Positions 9,407 to 18,149 of a DNA stretch of 64,000 nucleotides are shown piece after piece (positions within the stretch are counted from its first letter, which is position 1; every line of letters starts with the position of its first letter). Location: the NCBI GenBank assembly GCA_014192065.1, contig BJHH01000003.1:171835-235834 (forward strand). The letters run 5' to 3'. Under the pieces are notes generated by a model that was not told the DNA's origin, made no database searches, and saw only the letters and a list, made by a program, of their open reading frames with translations. The position numbers were made by a program, and so were the translations under genes. The DNA is from Gemmatimonadota bacterium. Its GTDB lineage: Bacteria > Gemmatimonadota > Gemmatimonadetes > Gemmatimonadales > Gemmatimonadaceae.

Positions 9407-10842
9407 CGGTGCGCCGCCTGCCCCAACTCGGCTTCCAGCGCGTAGGCGACGCGGAACATGTCCGCCTCGGCGAACTTTGGCGCGATCACCTGTCCTCCCA
9501 CCGGGAGGCCTGTGACACGTCCGATCGGGAGTGACATCGCCGGCAGTTCAGCAAGATTCGCCGTGACTGTGAAGATGTCGCTCAGATACATTGCATATGG
9601 GTCCGAGCGTTCGCCGAACCGAAACGCCGGCGTCGGAGTCGTTGGCGTAAAGAGTGCGTGCACGCCAGAGGCGAACACCGCTGCGAAATCCTGTCGGATC
9701 CGCTCGCGCACCTGCATCGCCTTTCGGTAGTAGGCGTCGTAGTACCCAGCCGACAGCACGTAGGTGCCCAGGAGGATGCGACGGGTGACCTCGGCACCAA
9801 ACCCACCGGAGCGTGTCGCCTCGTACATCCCGACCAGCCCGTCGCCGTCGATCCGCACGCCGTACCGAACGCCGTCGAACCGCGCGAGATTCGCGGCACA
9901 CTCGGCAGGCGCGATGATGTAATAGGCCGGAATCGCCAGCGCGGTGTTCGGGAGCGACACGTGCCGGATTTCGGCACCACGGGCGCGGAGCGCGGCGATC
10001 GCGCGATCGCACCGGTCACGCATCTCGGCGCTGAGCGAGGCCGGAAAATATTCGCGCGGGAGCCCGATGATCATTGCCTCGAGGTCACGCGCGACGTGGC
10101 GCAACGCAGGCGATTCACGCACGGCAGATGTCGCGTCGTGGGCTGTGTCGGGCCCGGCGATCACTTCGAGCGCGAGCGCCGCATCATCGACCGTACGTCC
10201 GAAGACGCCCACGTGGTCGAGTGACGACGCAAAGGCGACGAGCCCGAACCGACTGACCCGACCGTAGGTGGGTTTGACGCCGACAATGCCGCAAAACGCG
10301 GCCGGCTGGCGAACTGAACCACCCGTTTCGGAGCCGAGTGCGATGGGGCAGATACCAGCGGCCACCGCCACTGCGGAGCCCCCGGAACTGCCGCCGGGGA
10401 CGCGCGTGGGATCGATGGGATTCTTCGCCGAACCGAACGCGCAATGCTCCGTGCTTGACCCCATGCCGAACTCGTCCATGGTCGTCTTCCCGATGAGCAC
10501 GGCGCCTGCCTCGCGGAGCTTTCGCGCTGCGGTGGCCTCGAACGGGCTCACGTAGCCTTGGAGCATCTTCGAGCCGCAACTCGTGGTGAGGTACGTGGTC
10601 GCGATGTTGTCCTTGATCGCGACCGGGACACCGGCGAGCGGCCCACCGCACGGCGCGCTGGCGGCGAGGGCGCGACTCAGGTCCTCATCAGACGACACGA
10701 ACGCGTTCAGTCCGTCGCGACCGGCATTCACCTCACGCCCGCGACGAAAGGACTCCGCAACGAGCGCGACGGCAGTGGCCGTGCCCGCCTGCACGGCGGC
10801 CGCTATACCGGCTGCAGCGCCGGCCAGCAGACTGGCCGTCAC
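9403..10842 (-). CDS. gatA: Asp-tRNA(Asn)/Glu-tRNA(Gln) amidotransferase subunit A
   Basis: A 479-residue amidase-signature protein that releases ammonia from glutamine for the GatCAB complex. The catalytic Lys lies in VPVAIKDNIATT, and the Ser-cisSer-Lys triad is completed by the Gly/Ser-rich stretch PGGSSGGSAVAVAAG and GSETGGSVRQPAAFCG. The start is GTG 10842, overlapping the gatC stop as GTGA. The length and the C-terminal FGERSDPYAMYLSDIFTV region are typical. Confidence 0.97.
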   Translation of the reverse strand: MTASLLAGAAAGIAAAVQAGTATAVALVAESFRRGREVNAGRDGLNAFVSSDEDLSRALAASAPCGGPLAGVPVAIKDNIATTYLTTSCGSKMLQGYVSPFEATAARKLREAGAVLIGKTTMDEFGMGSSTEHCAFGSAKNPIDPTRVPGGSSGGSAVAVAAGICPIALGSETGGSVRQPAAFCGIVGVKPTYGRVSRFGLVAFASSLDHVGVFGRTVDDAALALEVIAGPDTAHDATSAVRESPALRHVARDLEAMIIGLPREYFPASLSAEMRDRCDRAIAALRARGAEIRHVSLPNTALAIPAYYIIAPAECAANLARFDGVRYGVRIDGDGLVGMYEATRSGGFGAEVTRRILLGTYVLSAGYYDAYYRKAMQVRERIRQDFAAVFASGVHALFTPTTPTPAFRFGERSDPYAMYLSDIFTVTANLAELPAMSLPIGRVTGLPVGGQVIAPKFAEADMFRVAYALEAELGQAAHR

Positions 10843-11141
10843 GCCGATCGCTCTCCGTCGTCGTGCGTCGCGAGCCTCGGCACCAGAAAGAAGCCGTCGC
10901 GCATCTTGGGCGCACCATCTTCGCGCGCGCGCGCGAGCGGTACAGACCCTGGTTCGTCGGCGGCCAACGGCATGCCGGCCGGTTCATCCGCAGCGCCAGC
11001 GGTCGTGTCCACCTGCACGAGCACCTCCATGTGGGCGAGGATGCCGCTGAGTTCCGTGACGAGTGCGTCCAGCTGCGCCTCGGCGACGCCGATGCGCGCC
11101 AAGGCGGCGACGTGACGGACATCGTCACGCGAGACGGCCAT
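10839..11141 (-). CDS. gatC: Asp-tRNA(Asn)/Glu-tRNA(Gln) amidotransferase subunit C
   Basis: A 100-residue GatC, the small subunit that wraps around GatA and stabilises the GatAB complex. It begins MAVSRDDVRHVAALARIGV, the usual family start, and continues with LSGILAHMEVLVQVDT. The second half (PAGMPLAADEPGSVP and then a DGFFLVPR-type end) also fits. ATG 11141 shares one base with the uvrD stop (TGATG). Confidence 0.93.
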   Translation of the reverse strand: MAVSRDDVRHVAALARIGVAEAQLDALVTELSGILAHMEVLVQVDTTAGAADEPAGMPLAADEPGSVPLARAREDGAPKMRDGFFLVPRLATHDDGERSA

Positions 11142-13423
11142 CAGTCCATGCCCCGTTCGAGCCCGGCGAATGCGATGACCAGCTTCTTCGTGCCGATCTC
11201 CGCGTCGTCGAACCGCACGGTCACCTTCGCGTCGCGACCGTTACCACTCAGCGCTTCGATGACGCCGGATCCAAACCGTTTGTGCGTCACCCGCTCGCCG
11301 GTCGCGAACGACGGCGTGTCCTGCGACTGATCCTCAACATCCAAGGCGTGCTCGCGTTTGGGATCGGGGCGCCAGCGCGGCAGGTCCGCGCCGAACGAAC
11401 CGCTTTCCCACGAATCGGGGCGTCCCATGCCGCGCTGCGTGCCGAGCGCCCGCGCACTCGCGCGGAGACGCGCCGTCTGCCGCACCGCCAGCAACTGCTC
11501 GGCTTCCGGCGTGATGAAACTGGACAGGCGGGACTGGATCAACTCGCCGTTGCGTCGCCGGCTTCGGGCCCAGGTGAGCACGAGCGTGCGCTCTGCGCGC
11601 GTGATGCCGACGTAGAGGAGGCGGCGCTCCTCTTCCAGGCGTTCGGGGTCATCAAACGAACGGCTGAGCGGAAAGAGCCCGTCCTCGAGTCCGGCGATCA
11701 CCACCATCGGAAACTCGAGGCCCTTGGCAGTGTGCAGCGTCATGAGGGTGATCACGTCGGCGTCGGGCCCCATCTGGTCGACGCCGGCCGCGAGCGTGGC
11801 CTGCTGCAGAAAGCGGTCGAGCGGCCGAAGTCCGACTTCACCGCCCTCGTCGATCACGACCTCGGCCGCTCCGCGGATCATTTCGCCAACATTCTCGATT
11901 CGCTCGTCGCCGTCCGGCTCGCTACGCAACGACTCGACGAACCCAATGGTGGTGACGAGGTCGGCGAGCAGACGGTCGACGCTCGCATCAGCGGCGATCA
12001 CCTGCATCCGGCGAATGATCCCCACGAAATCGGCGAGCGCCTTCTTAGTCACCGGCCGTGCGCCGGCGATCACCTGTTCGTTGACGCAGGCATCGAGCAC
12101 CGAGATGCCAGCTTCCCGCGCACCAGCGATGATGAGTTCGACGGTTGCCTCGCCCACCCCGCGGCGCGGTGAAGCAATCGCGCGTGTCAACGCCTCAATG
12201 TCCGACGGATTGGCGATGAGCCGCAACCAACTCACGAGATCCTTGATCTCGCGGCGGTCGTAGAACCGAACGGCGCCGACGAGGCGGTACGGGACGCCGT
12301 GCCGGCGTAGCGCCTCCTCGAATGTCCGACTCTGCGCGTTGGTGCGGTAGAGTACAGCCACATCGCCCAACGAGATGTCGCCACGGCCGCGGCGTCCAGA
12401 GACCTCCTCAAGGATCGCCTCCGCTTCGTCGCGGTCGTCGAGAGCTCCGATGAGCGTCACCTGCTCGCCCGCGGGCTTGGTCGCCCGCAACGTCTTGCCC
12501 CGACGCTCTCTGTTTTCACTGATGACCACGTTCGCGAGTTCGAGCACCTGCGGCACCGAGCGGTAGTTCTCCTCGAGCCGCACTACGCGCGCGGCAGGAA
12601 AATCGCGCTCGAAATCGAGGATGTTCCGGACGTCAGCGCCACGCCAGCCGTAGATGGCCTGGTCGTCGTCGCCGACCGCACAGACGTTTCGCTCGCCCGA
12701 CGAGATCAGCTTGATGAGTTCGTACTGTGCGCGATTCGTGTCCTGGTATTCGTCCACGAGGACGTGCGCAAACTGCCGCTGCAGTCGATCGCGCGCGTCC
12801 GCGTTCGCGGTGAGCAACGCGACGGGGAGCCAGAGGAGGTCGTCGAACGAGACCGCGTTCGCCGCAACAAATGCCGCGTCCCATTCGGCGTAGAGCGGCG
12901 CGAGGGCCTTGGCGAGTGGCGTGAGCGCGAGCGATGCGTACTCCTTCGGCGAGACGAGCGCGTTCCGCGCCTCGGAAATCGTCGCGGACACGAGGCGCGG
13001 CGCATACGTCTTGGTCGAGATCCGGTGACGATCCATCAAACGCTTCACGACGCCCAGCGTGTCCGACTCGTCGTAGATCGTGAACGACGGGGTGCGACCG
13101 ACGAGTGATGCGTTGGAACGGACAATGCGTGCGCCGATCGCATGGAAGGTGCCGAGCCACATCCCGCGTGGTTCATACCCGAGTTGCCGGGCCACGCGCT
13201 CTTTCATTTCGCGCGCGGCTTTGTTGGTGAACGTGACGGCGAGTATCTGATCGGCACGCGCCATGCCGAGTTGGACGAGCCGTGCGATGCGCGACGTCAG
13301 CACGCGCGTCTTTCCGGAACCGGCGCCGGCGAGCACAAGCAACGGCCCCGTGCCGTGCTCGACCGCTTCGCGTTGTGCCTCGTTGAGTGTACTGCCCGTG
13401 CGTGGAGTGTCGGTGACCGTCAT
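11141..13423 (-). CDS. ATP-dependent DNA helicase, UvrD/PcrA type
   Basis: A 760-residue superfamily 1A 3'-5' helicase for nucleotide excision/mismatch repair and replication-fork clearance. LNEAQREAVEH is motif Q, followed by Walker A AGAGSGKT (residues 32-39), TFTNKAAREMKERV, DEYQ (224-227), VGDDDQAIYGWRGA, LEENYRS and TLHTAKGLEFPMV. The C-terminus (RVTHKRFGSGVIEAL then VRFDD) is the Tudor-like polymerase-binding tail found in PcrA. It is coupled to a histidine kinase gene upstream (ATGA overlap) and to gatC downstream. Confidence 0.95.
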   Translation of the reverse strand: MTVTDTPRTGSTLNEAQREAVEHGTGPLLVLAGAGSGKTRVLTSRIARLVQLGMARADQILAVTFTNKAAREMKERVARQLGYEPRGMWLGTFHAIGARIVRSNASLVGRTPSFTIYDESDTLGVVKRLMDRHRISTKTYAPRLVSATISEARNALVSPKEYASLALTPLAKALAPLYAEWDAAFVAANAVSFDDLLWLPVALLTANADARDRLQRQFAHVLVDEYQDTNRAQYELIKLISSGERNVCAVGDDDQAIYGWRGADVRNILDFERDFPAARVVRLEENYRSVPQVLELANVVISENRERRGKTLRATKPAGEQVTLIGALDDRDEAEAILEEVSGRRGRGDISLGDVAVLYRTNAQSRTFEEALRRHGVPYRLVGAVRFYDRREIKDLVSWLRLIANPSDIEALTRAIASPRRGVGEATVELIIAGAREAGISVLDACVNEQVIAGARPVTKKALADFVGIIRRMQVIAADASVDRLLADLVTTIGFVESLRSEPDGDERIENVGEMIRGAAEVVIDEGGEVGLRPLDRFLQQATLAAGVDQMGPDADVITLMTLHTAKGLEFPMVVIAGLEDGLFPLSRSFDDPERLEEERRLLYVGITRAERTLVLTWARSRRRNGELIQSRLSSFITPEAEQLLAVRQTARLRASARALGTQRGMGRPDSWESGSFGADLPRWRPDPKREHALDVEDQSQDTPSFATGERVTHKRFGSGVIEALSGNGRDAKVTVRFDDAEIGTKKLVIAFAGLERGMD

Positions 13424-14565
13424 CCAGGCAAAATAACGTCGAACACAGCGCCCCGATCCGACGGCATGAGCGAAACGCGTCCGCGGTGCCCTTCCTCAAC
13501 GATTCGACGGGCAAGCGGCAGGCCGACGCCCCAGCCCCGCTCCTTTGTTGAGAAGCCAGCGGCGAAAATACGTCCCCGAAGTTCCCTCGGAACCCCTGGG
13601 CCGGTATCCGCCACGCGGACGAGCGCGCCGCTGCCGGCGCCAGCCTCGATCGTGATCGTGATGGTGCCGCCCTGGCCGGAGAGTGCGTCCACTGCGTTCT
13701 TCACGAGCGATTCAAATGCCCATTCGAGCAACACCCGGTCGCCGGGAATGAGGAGGGGCTCCTCATGGCGTATGATGTCGATCGTAATGGTGTTAGCCAG
13801 CGTGGGCAGCCGCGCCCGATAGTAGTTCGCCACCCGCGTCACGACGTCCGCGATATCGATCGGATCACGCTTGGCCGGCCGGCCGATACGCTCGAACCGA
13901 TGCGCCACGCGCTCCAGGCGTTCGACGTCGCCCGCGATGTGCGGTATCGCCGCCCCGAGCGAGGCGTCGCCTGCGGCGCGGTCGCGCAGCAACTCGACCC
14001 AACCGCTCAAGCTCGAGAGCGGCGTGCCGAGTTGGTGCGCCGCTTCGCGGGCCATTCCCGCCCAGACACGTTCGCGTTCAGCGCGACTGCGCGTCAGCAA
14101 TACCACCACGCCGACGATGATGAGTACGGCGAGCAGCGCCGCCTGAAGGATCGGAATCCGCTGCATCCCGGCAACCAGCGGTGACTGTCCGAAGTGCACC
14201 AGCTGGAAGGTCGGGTCTCCGACGGGAGCCGATTCACGATCGAGTGCCGCGACGTACGCCGCGACCTTCGGATCACCGACGCCATCGTACGTGAACGGCA
14301 GGTTCGACGCTGCGGTCGGACGCCCCGCCGAGTCGGTGATAATGATCGGCACGCGGAACTCCTGCAGCGTCGAGAGCAGGTCCACGAGCGCTTGATCATC
14401 ACCGGTCGGGCGCGCGACGGCTGCGTAGACTCGCGAAAAGAGCTGAGCCGTCTGACGCGCTTCCCGGTCGAGCTCGCGCACCACGCGCTGCGTGTACCAG
14501 ACGTATGAGCCGAGCAGTGCCAGCAGCCCGAGTGTAACGAGGACGACGGGCGCGCTTCGACGCAT
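13420..14565 (-). CDS. membrane sensor histidine kinase
   Basis: A 381-residue kinase with one N-terminal membrane helix (residues 5-24), a periplasmic sensor segment (about 25-138), a second helix (139-157) and no clear HAMP domain. The H-box is EAAHQLGTPLSSLSGW with phospho-acceptor His177, then N box LVKNAVDAL, G1 DTGPGV and a degraded F/G2 region (FSTKERGWGVGLPLARRI). No response regulator is adjacent. It sits 3 bp after serS and overlaps uvrD by 4 bp, so it is embedded in a housekeeping operon. The signal is unknown. An orphan response regulator starts at 16714 on the other strand and may or may not be a partner. Confidence 0.88.
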   Translation of the reverse strand: MRRSAPVVLVTLGLLALLGSYVWYTQRVVRELDREARQTAQLFSRVYAAVARPTGDDQALVDLLSTLQEFRVPIIITDSAGRPTAASNLPFTYDGVGDPKVAAYVAALDRESAPVGDPTFQLVHFGQSPLVAGMQRIPILQAALLAVLIIVGVVVLLTRSRAERERVWAGMAREAAHQLGTPLSSLSGWVELLRDRAAGDASLGAAIPHIAGDVERLERVAHRFERIGRPAKRDPIDIADVVTRVANYYRARLPTLANTITIDIIRHEEPLLIPGDRVLLEWAFESLVKNAVDALSGQGGTITITIEAGAGSGALVRVADTGPGVPRELRGRIFAAGFSTKERGWGVGLPLARRIVEEGHRGRVSLMPSDRGAVFDVILPG

Positions 14566-14568
14566 CGG

Positions 14569-15843
14569 CTACCCGATGCTCGCGGCGCCGAAGTACGGCT
14601 GCAGCGCCGTCGGTACGGCGATGGTACCGTCCGGGCGCTGGTGGTGCTCGAGAATCGCTGCGACCACCCGTGGCAACGCCAAGCCCGACCCATTGATGGT
14701 GTGGACGAAACGCGGCTTTTCACCGGCCGCTGCTCGGAAGCGGATGTTGGCTCGCCGCGCCTGAAAATCCGTGAAGTTCGAGCAGGACGACACTTCGAGC
14801 CACTTTCCGACGCCCGGCGCAAAGACTTCGAGATCGTACGTCTTGGCACTCGCGAAACCCGTATCACCGGCCGCGAGCAACACCACGCGGTACGGCAGGT
14901 CGAGCTGCTGAAGCACCGTCTCGGCGTGTCCGGTCAACAGTTCGTGCTGCGCTGCCGATTCCTCCGGCGCGACCCAGCGGACGAGCTCGACCTTGTCGAA
15001 CTGGTGCACGCGGAGGAGTCCACGCGTGTCCTTGCCCGCGGCGCCAGCTTCGCGCCGGAAGCAGGCAGAATGCGCCGTCATCGCCAACGGCAGCCGCGCG
15101 TTATCGAGCAGTTCGTCGCGCAGTAGGTTGGTGATGGGCACTTCCGCCGTCGGAATCGCGAATAGCGGGTCGTCGCGGAGGGCGTACATATCCTCTTCGA
15201 ACTTCGGGAGCTGACCCGTTGCCAACATGGACTCGCGGTTTACGAAGAGCGGCACCCAGGCCTCTTCGTAGCCGTGCTGCTGCGTATGCAGGTCGAGCAT
15301 GAAGCTGATGAGCGCGCGTTGCAGGCGCGCGCCGGCGCCGCGGTAGACAATGAACCCGGATCCGGAAATCTTCGCGGCCCGGGCCAGGTCGAACAAGTTC
15401 AATCGTTCACCGACGTCCCAGTGCGGAGTGACCGACTCGGCGGCCCGCGGAGTGCCCCATGTGCGGAGGACAACATTGGCCGACTCATCGCCGTCCGGGA
15501 CATCGTCCAGCGGAATATTCGGCAGCCCGATGAGGATCTCGTCGAGCTCAGACTGCGCGGCGTGCTGGCGCTGTTCGAGCGCCGTGATTTCGTCGCCGAG
15601 GGCGCGGGCGCTCGCGAGCAAGTCGTCGGCTGCCTGCCCGGCCTTCTTTCGTTTGGCGACTTCCTGACTGGCCGCGTTACGCGCCGCCTTCTTTTCTTCG
15701 GTAGCCTGGATCGCGGACCGGCGCTCAGATTCGAGCGCGATCGCCCGCTCCACCAACGGACCGAGCGTATCGGCCTTGCCCCGGCGGCGCATACCGGCGC
15801 GCAACGACTCCGCGGCGTCGCGGACCATCCGGATGTCGTGCAT
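14569..15843 (-). CDS. serS: seryl-tRNA synthetase
   Basis: A 424-residue class II synthetase. An N-terminal coiled-coil tRNA-binding arm (about residues 30-105, rich in Glu/Lys/Ala) is followed by the catalytic core: motif 2 region HSACFRREAGAAGKDTRGLL and motif 3 region GSGLALPRVVAAILEHHQ. It charges tRNA-Ser, two genes for which lie at 55891-56099. It follows a lipoprotein gene by 12 bp and precedes the histidine kinase. Confidence 0.96.
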   Translation of the reverse strand: MHDIRMVRDAAESLRAGMRRRGKADTLGPLVERAIALESERRSAIQATEEKKAARNAASQEVAKRKKAGQAADDLLASARALGDEITALEQRQHAAQSELDEILIGLPNIPLDDVPDGDESANVVLRTWGTPRAAESVTPHWDVGERLNLFDLARAAKISGSGFIVYRGAGARLQRALISFMLDLHTQQHGYEEAWVPLFVNRESMLATGQLPKFEEDMYALRDDPLFAIPTAEVPITNLLRDELLDNARLPLAMTAHSACFRREAGAAGKDTRGLLRVHQFDKVELVRWVAPEESAAQHELLTGHAETVLQQLDLPYRVVLLAAGDTGFASAKTYDLEVFAPGVGKWLEVSSCSNFTDFQARRANIRFRAAAGEKPRFVHTINGSGLALPRVVAAILEHHQRPDGTIAVPTALQPYFGAASIG

Positions 15844-15855
15844 CAGGAGACCATC

Positions 15856-16449
15856 CTAGAACGTGGGCGTGCCCGTAGCGAGCGAGCGGAATCCGCAGTT
15901 CAGGTTTATCAGCGTGCGCCCGTAGAGCCGGCGCGTCCCCAGATTGAGCGAGTCGATGACGACTTTGGCGAAGATGTACGGCGTGAACGACATACTGCAG
16001 ATGTTTTCCTGTGCCTGCACGGCGAGCACGGCGCCGGGCGCCACGACCATCGCCGAATCGAACACGTAGCCGGACTTTGGCGCTTCAGTCACGTTGTCGA
16101 ATGTGCCGGTCACCCGCAACAGGCCGACGAGGCGAGAACCGGAGATTGGCGTGCCGACCAAGCCAAGCGGCAGGACGACGGGTCGGTTCTGCTTATCGAT
16201 GTCGAAGGCCATGTCAAAATCGAAGGAGCCGTCAATGCGCGTGATCGACTTATTGACCAGCTGTAGCGCTGCCGGTGCATCGAGCGATGTGCCAGTCAGC
16301 GCGGCCACCATAAAGGTTTGATTGGTGTTCGCCTGGTCGGCCCGGGGGGCGTACGGATCGTCGCAGGCCCATACCGCCGCCGTGGCGGCGAGCAGGACGG
16401 TCAGGCGCGTGACGTTGCAACGCGTTCCGGAAGCAGAAATGGGTGTCAT
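15856..16449 (-). CDS. uncharacterised lipoprotein
   Basis: A 197-residue protein with a signal peptide ending in a lipobox: TVLLAATAAVWAC, with Cys at about residue 29, followed by DDPYAPRADQANTN. The rest is beta-rich with Val/Leu/Thr alternation and the segments GSFDFDMAFDI and RRLYGRTLINLNCGF. I recognise no family. It is the first gene of the serS-kinase-uvrD-gatCAB run, which may be chance. Envelope location follows from the lipobox; function is unknown. Confidence 0.7.
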   Translation of the reverse strand: MTPISASGTRCNVTRLTVLLAATAAVWACDDPYAPRADQANTNQTFMVAALTGTSLDAPAALQLVNKSITRIDGSFDFDMAFDIDKQNRPVVLPLGLVGTPISGSRLVGLLRVTGTFDNVTEAPKSGYVFDSAMVVAPGAVLAVQAQENICSMSFTPYIFAKVVIDSLNLGTRRLYGRTLINLNCGFRSLATGTPTF

Positions 16450-16575
16450 AGGTCGAGCCGAAGTGTACCGGTCTGGAGAGCCAACTTCAAGCGAATCACC
16501 AGCTTGACTTCATTTGGATGGTGCGTACACTTCGACAACTTCTCGCTCTATCCCCCTCAATGACAGGGAGCGCCC

Positions 16576-16689
16576 ATGCCCACGTTTCGCGACCTGGTTG
16601 GCGCCGCGTACGTTTTGTCAGTCGTGCGGTTGGCCGATGCGTGGGGAGCCGTTTCAGGTCGCGGCACGCTGCCGACGGCCAGCGTCTAG
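16576..16689 (+). CDS. possible 37-residue small ORF
   Basis: ATG at 16576 is preceded by GGGAG five bases upstream and opens a 37-codon frame (MPTFRDLVGAAYVLSVVRLA..., ending in TASV). It lies just upstream of the response-regulator gene in the 263-bp gap between two divergent operons. It has no recognisable family. It could be a small leader peptide or a chance frame in GC-rich DNA; only the ribosome binding site supports it. Confidence 0.22.
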   Translation: MPTFRDLVGAAYVLSVVRLADAWGAVSGRGTLPTASV

Positions 16690-16713
16690 GCACTGCGGAA
16701 CCGACACAGATCC

Positions 16714-17100
16714 GTGCCGATCCACGTGCTGGTTGCCGACGACGAACCGCACATCGGGCGCATCATACAGACGAAGCTCGAACAAGGGCCGTTCCGCGTG
16801 ACGCTGGTGAGTGACGGCCCGAGCGCCCTGCGTGCCCTTGAGGAATACGCCGATGTCGCGCTGGTGCTCCTCGACGTGATGATGCCGGGGCTCACGGGGC
16901 TCGACGTGTTGGCGACGATGCGGAGCGACGCCCGCTGGAAGGATCTCCCCTGCATCATTCTCACCGCAGCAGGGCACGACCAACAGCGCGACGAAGCGGT
17001 CCGACTTGGTGTGGACGATTTTATGACGAAGCCCTTCAGCCCAAAACGCCTGTACTCGCGCGTCGCGGAACTTACCGTCAACGCGCCAGGAGCGGTCTAA
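16714..17100 (+). CDS. single-domain response regulator
   Basis: A 128-residue CheY-like receiver with no output domain. The acidic pocket is ADDEP (Asp9, Asp10), the phospho-acceptor is Asp54 in LVLLDVMMPG, and Thr84 and Lys106 complete the site (ILTAAG, DDFMTKPFSP). The start is GTG 16714. It is the first gene of a plus-strand operon with a nucleotidyltransferase 2 bp downstream. Stand-alone receivers usually act by protein contact, so it may pass a phospho-signal to a kinase or another receiver. No kinase is next to it. Confidence 0.9.
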   Translation: MPIHVLVADDEPHIGRIIQTKLEQGPFRVTLVSDGPSALRALEEYADVALVLLDVMMPGLTGLDVLATMRSDARWKDLPCIILTAAGHDQQRDEAVRLGVDDFMTKPFSPKRLYSRVAELTVNAPGAV

Positions 17101-17102
17101 CG

Positions 17103-18149
17103 GTGGCTGCCGACACAACAGGCCGATGGGCCGTGGTCCTCGCGGGCGGGGTCGGTTCGCGCTTCTGGCCTTTGAGTACCCCCGAACGCCCCAAACAACT
17201 ACTGCCGCTCATTTCTCCGCAGCCAATGCTGCGCGACACGCTGGACCGGCTCGCCACCGTTGCGCCGGCGGAACGGACATTGATCCTCACGAACGCCTCG
17301 CTCGTCCCTGCGGTGCGAGCGGTTGCTCCCGAGGTCCCTTCGGAGAACGTGATCGCCGAGCCAAGACCGGCTGGCACGGCGGCGGCGCTGACGTGGGCGG
17401 CACACCTCGTCGCGCAGCGGAGCGGCGGCGAAGCGCCGATCGTTTCGGTTCACGCGGACTGGGCGGTGCACGACGTGGAGGGGTTTCGCGCGGCGCTCAT
17501 CGCCGCGTCCGATGCCGCCGTGACCGAACAGGCGTTGGTCACGGTTGGAGTCGTGCCCACGGCTCCTGACACCGGGCTCGGCTACATCGAACCGGGCGAC
17601 GCCGTGCGCGGTCCGCTGCGCCGCGTCGCGCGGTTCGTCGAGAAGCCGGACCGGGCGCAAGCCGAACAACTCGTGGCCGCGGGCTGCTTCTGGAACTCGG
17701 GAATTTTTGCCTGGCGCGCGTGCGACCTCCTCAATGAAGTGCGCACGCACTGTCACGAGGTCGCACCAGCACTCGCGGCATACCCAACAGACGCGGCGGC
17801 ATTCTTCGGCGCCGTAGAGTCGATCGCCATCGATGTCGGCGTACTCGAACGCAGCTCGCGAATAATGGTGCTGCCCGGCACGTTCGGCTGGAGTGACGTT
17901 GGCACGTGGAGCGCCCTGCAGAGCGTCCGGCCGTGCGATGCACACGGCAACGCACCGGCGGGGCGCGTGTTCTTCCGCGATGCCACGGCGAACGTTGTCC
18001 ACGCCGAGGGGACGACGGTGGTACTGTACGGCGTGGATGGTCTCGTGGTGGTTGCGCTCGACGGCATGACGCTCGTGACGACAACGGAGCGTGCCTTGGA
18101 TCTCAAGGCGCTCCTCGACACGCTGCCCGCGGACGTGAAGAGGCGATGA
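17103..18149 (+). CDS. mannose-1-phosphate guanylyltransferase
   Basis: A 348-residue NTP-transferase that makes GDP-mannose from mannose-1-phosphate and GTP. The signature VVLAGGVGSRFWPLSTPERPKQ is near the N-terminus, then PLISPQPMLRDTLDRL, and FVEKPDRAQAEQLVAAGCFWNSGIF is the second conserved region. It lacks the C-terminal isomerase domain of bifunctional ManC proteins, matching the short GT-only type. The start is GTG 17103. It overlaps the next gene by 4 bp (ATGA). Confidence 0.88.
   Translation: MAADTTGRWAVVLAGGVGSRFWPLSTPERPKQLLPLISPQPMLRDTLDRLATVAPAERTLILTNASLVPAVRAVAPEVPSENVIAEPRPAGTAAALTWAAHLVAQRSGGEAPIVSVHADWAVHDVEGFRAALIAASDAAVTEQALVTVGVVPTAPDTGLGYIEPGDAVRGPLRRVARFVEKPDRAQAEQLVAAGCFWNSGIFAWRACDLLNEVRTHCHEVAPALAAYPTDAAAFFGAVESIAIDVGVLERSSRIMVLPGTFGWSDVGTWSALQSVRPCDAHGNAPAGRVFFRDATANVVHAEGTTVVLYGVDGLVVVALDGMTLVTTTERALDLKALLDTLPADVKRR

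Noticed and set aside
17906-18145. Upstream extension of the alternative GlmU frame
   Set aside because: It lies inside the guanylyltransferase gene in another frame; ATG 18146 overlaps its stop and matches the family start.
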